In this document: positions 7,650-11,383 of the stretch, one piece after another
How the letters are laid out: every line of letters starts with the position of its first letter
Numbering within the stretch: position 1 is the stretch's first letter
Source: Desulfuromonadaceae bacterium GWC2_58_13
GTDB taxonomy: Bacteria > Desulfobacterota > Desulfuromonadia > Desulfuromonadales > Trichloromonadaceae
Assembly (NCBI GenBank): GCA_001825565.1
Contig: MHXM01000173.1
Span: forward strand, 1 to 11,383
DNA: 11,383 nucleotides
Direction of reading: 5' to 3'
The notes under the pieces: model-generated
Seen by the model: the letters and a program-made list of their open reading frames with translations, nothing else
The model's database searches: none
Told to the model about the DNA's origin: nothing
Made by a program: the position numbers and the translations under genes

Positions 7650-8510
7650 ATGGGGAACAAAAACGATCAATACAAACGCGGCAACCCTCAGGATCAACAC
7701 AAGCGCCGCGCCGCCGACCGCTCCGACCCGAAAAAAACCATTGGAAACAAGGAATACGAAGCGGCCCTGGCCGGGTTGCAGATCGAACTGGTCAAGTTGC
7801 AGGAATGGATCAAGCACGAAAAGCTGAAGGTGGTGGTGATTTTCGAGGGCCGCGACGCCGCCGGCAAGGGCGGGGCCATCAAACGGATTACCGAATCCCT
7901 CAATCCGCGTGTGGTGCGGGTGGCGGCGTTGCCCGCACCGACCGAGCGGGAACGGAGCCAGTGGTATTTTCAGCGCTATGTCCAGCACCTGCCGGCCGGC
8001 GGCGAGATGGTTTTGTTCGACCGCAGCTGGTATAACCGCGCCGGGGTGGAAAAGGTGATGGGTTTCTGCAGCGACGAGGAACACGCCGAATTCCTGCGCA
8101 CCTGCCCCGAGTTCGAGCGGATGCTGGTGCGCAGCGGCATCATTTTGGTCAAATACTGGTTTTCGGTCAGCAACGAGGAACAGGAGCGCCGTTTTCAGCA
8201 GCGCATCCATCATCCGACCAAAAGCTGGAAGCTCAGCCCCATGGACCTCGAATCCCGCTCCCGCTGGGTCGAGTACTCCATCGCCAAAGACCAGATGTTT
8301 GCTTCCACCGATATCAAACAGGCGCCCTGGTACGTGGTCGACGGGGACGTCAAGAAACGTGCCCGGCTCAACGTCATCTCCCATCTGCTGAGCCTGATCC
8401 CTTACCGGGATTTAACCCCGGAGCCGATCGAATTGCCGCCGCGCCAGGAAGAAATCGGTTACGTGCGCCCGCCGATTTCCGACCAGACCTTTATCCCGGA
8501 GATCTACTGA
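7650..8510 (+). CDS. ppk2: Polyphosphate kinase 2, class I-like
   Basis: A 286-residue cytosolic kinase that transfers phosphate between polyphosphate and nucleoside diphosphates (family role: GTP/ATP regeneration from polyP, or the reverse). A basic, polar, probably disordered N-terminus (1-30) precedes the P-loop fold. Walker A is FEGRDAAGKGG (65-75, Lys73). Walker B is MVLFDRSWYNRAGVE (120-134, Asp124-Arg125). The Arg-rich lid is RRFQQRIHHPTKSWKLSPMD (180-199), followed by SRWVEYSIAKDQMF (204-217). A single kinase domain of about 260 residues plus the VMGFC motif after Walker B fits single-domain class I enzymes (PA0141 or SMc02148 type), from family memory. The nucleotide preference cannot be read from sequence with certainty. 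A probable promoter lies at 7533-7561. The next gene starts 68 bp downstream on the same strand with no clear terminator between, so co-transcription is possible. Confidence 0.95.
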   Translation: MGNKNDQYKRGNPQDQHKRRAADRSDPKKTIGNKEYEAALAGLQIELVKLQEWIKHEKLKVVVIFEGRDAAGKGGAIKRITESLNPRVVRVAALPAPTERERSQWYFQRYVQHLPAGGEMVLFDRSWYNRAGVEKVMGFCSDEEHAEFLRTCPEFERMLVRSGIILVKYWFSVSNEEQERRFQQRIHHPTKSWKLSPMDLESRSRWVEYSIAKDQMFASTDIKQAPWYVVDGDVKKRARLNVISHLLSLIPYRDLTPEPIELPPRQEEIGYVRPPISDQTFIPEIY

Positions 8511-8567
8511 AGGCCGGCCGAAAACCGGTTTAAACATCGCCGGAAAATCCTGATCTGTCCGAGGGGG

Positions 8568-8574
8568 AAGGAGG
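8568..8574 (+). promoter_or_regulatory. Consensus Shine-Dalgarno AAGGAGG
   Basis: A full AAGGAGG lies 4 nt before the ATG at 8579. This is the strongest ribosome binding site in the window, and it fixes the start of the membrane protein and hence its signal peptide. Confidence 0.75.
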
Positions 8575-8578
8575 ACCA

Positions 8579-9643
8579 ATGAAAAGGACGAGGTTTTCGA
8601 GTGCCGCCATTTTTCTGGGGCTGATCCTGTCTTTCCCGGTCGTCATGCCCGCCTCCGGAGTCCCGGTCCCGACCTCGGTCCCGGCGGCGTCGGGACCGAG
8701 GTCCGCCGATGACAACCGGCCTCCGGTCAGGGTTTACATGCCGGACGGCCAGCTGAAATCGCACACCGTCCGGGTGTACCTGTCGCAAAACATCCACGCC
8801 GGGCAGAATCCCCGGCTCCGGCTGCTGCGCAGCCACGCCGTGACCAGGAAGGCCATCGACGAAGCCAACCTGCTGGAGCCGGGGCTGGTGGCGCCGGGGC
8901 AGGAGTGGGTCGAATCCGTGGACGGCGCCCGGGTCCGTCAGACCGGGACGCTGCTGTTGTTCGATCTGAGTGAAATGTCCTTCAGATTTAAGGCGATGCA
9001 GCGGGTGCTGCCGGTGGTGTCCTGGATGGAAGGCGGCTCCGAGCGGGTCGCGGTCGGCGCCAGTGAAGTCAATGTGGCCGATATCGTCGCCACCCTTTGC
9101 TACACCCTGGCGACCTTGGGATTGTCTCTTCTGCTGGTGATCTGGATGGCGAGGAAAGTCGGCAACCATCCGCTGCATTTTCTCGCCGGGGCCGACGGCC
9201 ACCTTTCCCTGGCCCGGACCCAGGTCGCCTGTTGGACGGTGGCGGTGGGGGGCGTCGTTCTCGGCTACGGTTTCATCCGCCTGCATATCCCGGACATCCC
9301 GGATTCGCTTCTGGTTCTGATGGGGGCTTCCCTCACCACCGGCGGGGTCGGATCCTTCAAGGACGTCCAGAAACAGCGGGCGGCGGTTGTAGCGTGTCCG
9401 CCGCCGATTCCAGTCGATTTGCAGCTGGCCGACCTGGTGCGGGTTTTTACCCAGGGGCAGCCCCCCGAACTGTCCCTGGCCAAAGCGCAGATGCTGTTCT
9501 GGACCCTGCTTTTGCTCGTTCTTTTCATCGCCAAAAGCATTCTCGACGGCGCCATCTGGGAAGTTCCCTGGCCGCTGGTGGCACTCCTGGGGTTCAGCCA
9601 GGCCGGATACCTGGCTTCGAAGTTGAACCCGCAAAACCAGTGA
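8579..9643 (+). CDS. Unrecognised exported/inner-membrane protein with duplicated membrane hairpin
   Basis: A 354-residue protein I cannot assign. Residues 1-27 look like a signal peptide (basic MKRTR, hydrophobic core, small residues near 25-27). A Pro/Ala/Ser-rich linker follows (27-48), then a beta-rich, probably periplasmic domain (about 49-165). A transmembrane segment spans about 168-190. The rest is two copies of a membrane hairpin: copy 1 begins LSLARTQVACWT (209-220) and ends PDSLLVLMGAS (241-251); copy 2 begins LSLAKAQMLFWT (298-309) and ends PWPLVALLGFS (330-340). All paired residues are offset by exactly 89 with no gap. About 12 of 43 aligned positions are identical, including Ser, Gln, Trp-Thr, Pro and Gly-x-Ser. 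Predicted topology is five transmembrane segments after signal cleavage. I recall similar S-L-x-R-x-Q-x3-W-T hairpins in uncharacterised bacterial membrane proteins, with no known function. It lies 68 bp after ppk2. Confidence 0.8.
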   Translation: MKRTRFSSAAIFLGLILSFPVVMPASGVPVPTSVPAASGPRSADDNRPPVRVYMPDGQLKSHTVRVYLSQNIHAGQNPRLRLLRSHAVTRKAIDEANLLEPGLVAPGQEWVESVDGARVRQTGTLLLFDLSEMSFRFKAMQRVLPVVSWMEGGSERVAVGASEVNVADIVATLCYTLATLGLSLLLVIWMARKVGNHPLHFLAGADGHLSLARTQVACWTVAVGGVVLGYGFIRLHIPDIPDSLLVLMGASLTTGGVGSFKDVQKQRAAVVACPPPIPVDLQLADLVRVFTQGQPPELSLAKAQMLFWTLLLLVLFIAKSILDGAIWEVPWPLVALLGFSQAGYLASKLNPQNQ

Positions 9644-9727
9644 TGGTTCGGCGACCCGCGAAAACGGAATTTGCAGCACTGCGGAAAGGCGAGAGGGACA
9701 AGCCGTTCATCCCTTTGGATTTACGAC

Positions 9728-9757
9728 TTGTTTTATCCTCGGGTGTTCTGCTATTCT
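9728..9757 (+). promoter_or_regulatory. Putative promoter of the Crp/Fnr regulator, near-leaderless
   Basis: TTGTTT (9728-9733) and TATTCT (9752-9757) are 18 bp apart. The start site would be near 9764, only about 2 nt before the ATG at 9766. No Shine-Dalgarno is visible before that ATG, which fits a leaderless message. The 122-bp gap (9644-9765) contains no TTGACC/GGTCAA palindrome, so autoregulation by the operators described below is not supported. Confidence 0.4.
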
Positions 9758-9765
9758 CCCGGGCC

Positions 9766-10440
9766 ATGGATCTTCGAATCGCGATTAAAAAATGTCCCCT
9801 GTTTGCCGGCGTGACCGATGCCGACCTGGACCAGCTGTGTCGAATCGGCAAGATGCGCGAGACGGCCAGGGGCGAACTCCTCTTTTCCGACGGCGAAGTC
9901 GCCGAAGGTTTTTACATTGTCGCCACCGGCAAGGTGAAGGTCTACAAACTTTCCCCCGAAGGGAAGGAGCGGATTCTGCACATCGTCCATCCCGGCGGCA
10001 CCTTTGCCGAAGCGGCCATTTTCGGCAGCGGCATGTATCCGGCCTATGCCCAGCCCCTGGAAACCTCGCATCTGGTTTTTTTCCCGAAACGGGAATTTCT
10101 TTCCCTGCTGCGCGAACACTCGCAGATATCCATCAACATGATTGCCGGCCTGTCCCGTTTTCTGCGTCAGTTCGCCACCCAGATCGAGGAGCTGACCTTC
10201 AAGGATGTCCCCGCGCGCCTGGCCCGGTACCTGCTGGAGTTGGCCGGCGACGAAGCCGAACTGGTCGAACTGCCGATTTCCAAATCGCAGCTCGCCTCCA
10301 AACTCGGCACGGTCAGCGAAACCCTGTCCCGCACCCTCCGCAAGCTGGCCGATGACGCCATCATCGAGGTGCGCGGCAAGGTGATCGTGTTTCTTGATCG
10401 CGACCGCCTGGAAGATCTCTCCTTCAGCTTTAAAGAATAG
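9766..10440 (+). CDS. Crp/Fnr family transcriptional regulator, HcpR-type candidate
   Basis: A 224-residue DNA-binding regulator. The N-terminal cyclic-nucleotide-binding-type beta-roll spans about 10-120 (CPLFAGVTDADL, then GFYIVATGKVKVYKLSPEGK, then HPGGTFAEAAIF). The long dimer helix is about 120-145 and the winged helix-turn-helix about 146-215. The helix-turn-helix SKSQLASKLGTVSETLSRTL (172-191) carries ETLSR (185-189), matching the ETISR of E. coli FNR that reads TTGA half-sites. It has only Cys10 and Cys25, so it lacks the four-Cys FNR iron-sulfur set; HcpR-family members are reported to sense nitric oxide through heme. The start at 9766 is chosen because homology begins there; an open frame continues far upstream inside the previous gene without similarity. 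An intrinsic terminator follows. The two downstream operators and the ygbA/ferredoxin neighbours support an HcpR-like role; the symbol is withheld because ligand and target are inferred. Confidence 0.88.
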   Translation: MDLRIAIKKCPLFAGVTDADLDQLCRIGKMRETARGELLFSDGEVAEGFYIVATGKVKVYKLSPEGKERILHIVHPGGTFAEAAIFGSGMYPAYAQPLETSHLVFFPKREFLSLLREHSQISINMIAGLSRFLRQFATQIEELTFKDVPARLARYLLELAGDEAELVELPISKSQLASKLGTVSETLSRTLRKLADDAIIEVRGKVIVFLDRDRLEDLSFSFKE

Positions 10441-10465
10441 TTCCAAGTCCTCATATTTTCGAATG

Positions 10466-10501
10466 AAAGGGCTCCTGTCACGCAGGGGCCTTTTGCTTTT
10501 T
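10466..10501 (+). terminator. Intrinsic terminator after the regulator gene
   Basis: A 12-bp stem pairs AAAGGGCTCCTG (10466-10477) with CAGGGGCCTTTT (10483-10494) through two G-U wobbles. The loop is five bases (TCACG), followed by GC and five T. It starts 26 nt after the regulator's stop and separates that gene from the operator-controlled ygbA promoter immediately downstream. Confidence 0.88.
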
Positions 10502-10505
10502 CGAA

Positions 10506-10519
10506 TTGACCCCGGTCAA
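10506..10519. promoter_or_regulatory. HcpR/FNR-type operator TTGACC-CC-GGTCAA upstream of ygbA-like gene
   Basis: A perfect palindrome with 6-bp arms and a 2-bp spacer. It matches the core of the HcpR motif proposed for deltaproteobacteria (TTGACC-N2-GGTCAA, recalled from comparative genomics). Its centre (10512.5) is 41.5 bp upstream of the start site predicted from the -10 at 10542-10547, the class II activator position. The ETLSR recognition helix of the adjacent regulator suits TTGA half-sites. Confidence 0.75.
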
Positions 10520-10541
10520 GGCCCGGTGCGGTATTTCCCCT

Positions 10542-10547
10542 TATGAT
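10542..10547 (+). promoter_or_regulatory. -10 element TATGAT of the activator-dependent ygbA promoter
   Basis: TATGAT matches TATAAT at five of six positions, with no proper -35. Its distance from the operator (29.5 bp, centre to first base) equals that at the ferredoxin promoter. Predicted start is near 10554, giving a leader of about 46 nt. ATGs at 10543-10549 lie inside or next to this element and so are unlikely start codons. Confidence 0.6.
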
Positions 10548-10584
10548 GATGTTCGGTTGGATGTTTCATCCAGAGAGTTTGACT

Positions 10585-10593
10585 GGGGAAGAG
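10585..10593 (+). promoter_or_regulatory. Shine-Dalgarno region of the ygbA-like gene
   Basis: The purine run GGGGAAGAG ends 6 nt before the ATG at 10600. It supports 10600 (or the ATG at 10609) as the start, downstream of the predicted promoter. The TATAAT at 10596-10601 overlapping this start has no -35 partner and is probably incidental. Confidence 0.5.
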
Positions 10594-10599
10594 CGTATA

Positions 10600-10986
10600 A
10601 TGAGAAATATGAACGCGACCAAAAACCCGACACCTCAACCGACCCGGAGCGAACTGAAGGATCTCCTTGTGCTCGCCAGGTTTACGTCGGTTTACTGCCG
10701 GGCCCAGCATCGAGATGAACCGGCAGCGCGCGACGACGATGAATTGGCCCGGCTCGGAATCAGTTCGAGTCGATTTCCCCTGTGCGGCGAATGCCGGGAT
10801 TTTCTGGCCTACGCCATTCGGCGCCGGTTGCGCTGTCCCCTCGATCCCAAGCCGACCTGCAAGCATTGCAGCGTGCATTGTTATCGCCCGGGGCACCGGG
10901 AGAAGGTGCGGGAGATCATGCGGTTTTCCGGCAGGCGCCTGATTCTGCGGGGGCGACTCGATCTGCTCTGGCATTATTTTTTTTGA
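10600..10986 (+). CDS. ygbA: YgbA-like Cys-rich protein (nitrous oxide-stimulated promoter family)
   Basis: A 128-residue small cytosolic protein of the YgbA_NO family (PF11756 by recollection). Matching blocks to E. coli YgbA are FTSVYCRAQHR (28-38), LCGECRDFLAYAIRRR (61-76), KPTCKHCSVHCYRPGHREKV (84-103) and REIMRFSGRR (104-113). The seven Cys, at 33, 62, 65, 79, 87, 90 and 94, include CxxC and CxxCxxxC pairs, suggesting metal or iron-sulfur binding, though no biochemical role is established that I can state. The E. coli gene belongs to the nitric-oxide-responsive NsrR regulon, so the link with nitrosative stress is from the family. Here an HcpR-type operator replaces NsrR control. The 10600 start is preferred; a longer reading from 10543 overlaps the promoter. 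An 8-T tract (10977-10984) encodes the final Phe codons and enters the stop, a spot prone to frameshift or sequencing error. Confidence 0.9.
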   Translation: MRNMNATKNPTPQPTRSELKDLLVLARFTSVYCRAQHRDEPAARDDDELARLGISSSRFPLCGECRDFLAYAIRRRLRCPLDPKPTCKHCSVHCYRPGHREKVREIMRFSGRRLILRGRLDLLWHYFF

Positions 10987-10999
10987 TTTTTACAAAGGC

Positions 11000-11013
11000 T
11001 TGATCCCGGTCAA
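11000..11013. promoter_or_regulatory. HcpR/FNR-type operator TTGATC-CC-GGTCAA upstream of ferredoxin gene
   Basis: The same palindrome as upstream of ygbA, with one mismatch (TTGATC instead of TTGACC) and flanking C/G that extend the symmetry by one pair. The spacer is again CC. The centre at 11006.5 is 41.5 bp before the predicted start site near 11048. Confidence 0.72.
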
Positions 11014-11035
11014 GGATGATGACAGGGAATTCGGT

Positions 11036-11041
11036 TAGATT
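11036..11041 (+). promoter_or_regulatory. -10-like element TAGATT of the ferredoxin promoter
   Basis: A four-of-six match to TATAAT lying exactly as far from its operator as the TATGAT of the ygbA promoter does. There is no -35 box, as expected for class II activation. The predicted leader to the ATG at 11096 is about 48 nt, nearly the same as for ygbA. Confidence 0.5.
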
Positions 11042-11080
11042 GACAGCATGACCCGGACAACTTCGACCGCTAATCGACAT

Positions 11081-11087
11081 AGAGGAG
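11081..11087 (+). promoter_or_regulatory. Shine-Dalgarno of the ferredoxin gene
   Basis: AGAGGAG lies 8 nt before the ATG at 11096. It decides that start over the in-frame ATG at 11048, which coincides with the predicted transcription start. Confidence 0.7.
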
Positions 11088-11095
11088 CAAACCCC

Positions 11096-11356
11096 ATGAT
11101 CAGAGAAATCGTAAAAATCGACGAAGATAAATGCAACGGCTGCGGCGAGTGCGTTCCCGGTTGTGCCGAAGGCGCCATTCGGATCGTTAACGGCAAGGCC
11201 CGGCTGGTGGCCGACAACCTCTGCGACGGTCTGGGCGCCTGCCTGGGGCACTGTCCCATGGGCGCGATCACCGTCGAAAAACGGCGGGCGGACGAATTCG
11301 ACGAAGCCGCGGTCGAGCAGCTCAGGCCCCTGTCTCCACCGGCCACGGCCCGGTAG
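11096..11356 (+). CDS. Small ferredoxin-like iron-sulfur protein (FrdX-like, hcp-associated type)
   Basis: An 86-residue cytosolic electron carrier. The first cluster motif is complete, CNGCGECVPGC (Cys13, 16, 19, 23). The second reads CDGLGACLGHC (Cys43, 49, 53), where Leu46 replaces the Cys expected in CxxCxxCxxxC. Seven Cys are therefore available, compatible with one [4Fe-4S] plus one [3Fe-4S] cluster, or a single [4Fe-4S]. The CDGLGAC block and the VxGKARLVADNLCDGLG stretch recur in a known subfamily of small bacterial ferredoxins, from memory, so the missing Cys is probably a family trait. Such proteins often neighbour hybrid cluster protein genes under HcpR control; none is visible in the 27 bases left. 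It has its own operator and promoter, separate from ygbA. The tail (64-86) is charged, then Pro-rich. Confidence 0.9.
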   Translation: MIREIVKIDEDKCNGCGECVPGCAEGAIRIVNGKARLVADNLCDGLGACLGHCPMGAITVEKRRADEFDEAAVEQLRPLSPPATAR

Positions 11357-11383
11357 GCTGCCCTTCTGCCCAGGTGCGCAGCT

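Noticed and set aside
7260..8384. 374-residue minus-strand open frame opposite ppk2 running into the reductase remnant
   Set aside because: Its first two-thirds is the antisense of ppk2. Only the last part carries real homology (fragment A), which is out of frame with fragment B, so the chimera is accidental.
8522..8531. AAACCGGTTT palindrome after ppk2 as a terminator
   Set aside because: The stem is five base pairs with no loop and no T-tract follows.
8504..9679. 391-residue minus-strand open frame opposite the membrane protein
   Set aside because: It is rich in Gln, Arg, Gly and His with no domain, while the plus strand has a consensus ribosome binding site, a signal peptide and a repeated motif.
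9097..9765. N-terminal extension of the Crp/Fnr regulator's frame by 223 codons
   Set aside because: It overlaps the previous gene in another frame and has no similarity to the family. The normal N-terminus of Crp/Fnr proteins begins at 9766.
10543..10599. Longer N-terminus of the ygbA-like protein from 10543
   Set aside because: The ATG lies inside the predicted -10 element and upstream of the predicted transcription start. The extra residues have no counterpart in YgbA.
10977..10984. Eight-T tract at the end of the ygbA-like gene as an intrinsic terminator
   Set aside because: No stable GC-rich stem could be found directly before it, and the tract is part of the coding sequence.
1..11383. 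CRISPR array, tRNA, insertion sequence or prophage
   Set aside because: No regularly spaced repeats, cloverleaf, transposase motif or phage gene was seen on either strand.

Overview
The window is GC-rich, tightly packed bacterial chromosome with no phage, insertion sequence, tRNA, rRNA or CRISPR. Its gene set fits an anaerobic or facultative Desulfuromonadales/Geobacterales-like deltaproteobacterium: a class I PPK2, a bacterial alpha-2-macroglobulin paired with penicillin-binding protein 1C, and a Crp/Fnr regulator next to ygbA-like and ferredoxin genes with HcpR-like operators. The taxonomic call is an inference from gene content and operator type.

Layout. Minus strand, 1-6279: a two-gene cell-envelope operon. 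A 1913-residue alpha-2-macroglobulin family protein (yfhM type, thioester motif intact at Cys1468) is followed by pbpC, which starts in a 4-bp ATGA overlap and runs off the left edge. The plus strand opposite contains very long open frames that I judge to be shadows. 6280-6627 is a divergent intergenic region with a plausible promoter for the minus-strand operon and two perfect short palindromes. Plus strand, 6628-7326: a class I SAM-dependent methyltransferase. 7291-7520, minus strand: a wrecked remnant of a zeta-crystallin-like NADPH:quinone oxidoreductase, in which an N-terminal piece is joined to a mid-protein piece by an internal deletion. 7650-8510: ppk2. 8579-9643: an unrecognised exported or membrane protein whose C-terminal half is a gapless tandem duplication (offset 89 residues) of a Ser-Leu-Ala-Arg/Lys-x-Gln-x3-Trp-Thr membrane hairpin.

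The right end (9766-11356) is a coherent nitrosative-stress/hybrid-cluster-type module: a Crp/Fnr regulator whose recognition helix has the FNR-like Glu-Thr-Leu-Ser-Arg signature, a strong intrinsic terminator, a ygbA-like Cys-rich protein and a small ferredoxin. The last two genes are each preceded by a TTGAYC-N2-GGTCAA palindrome. Both palindromes sit at exactly the same distance from a -10-like hexamer, and the predicted start site places their centres at -41.5, the class II activator position. I infer that the regulator, or a close paralogue, activates both genes. An hcp (hybrid cluster protein) gene may lie just beyond the right edge, but it is not in the window.
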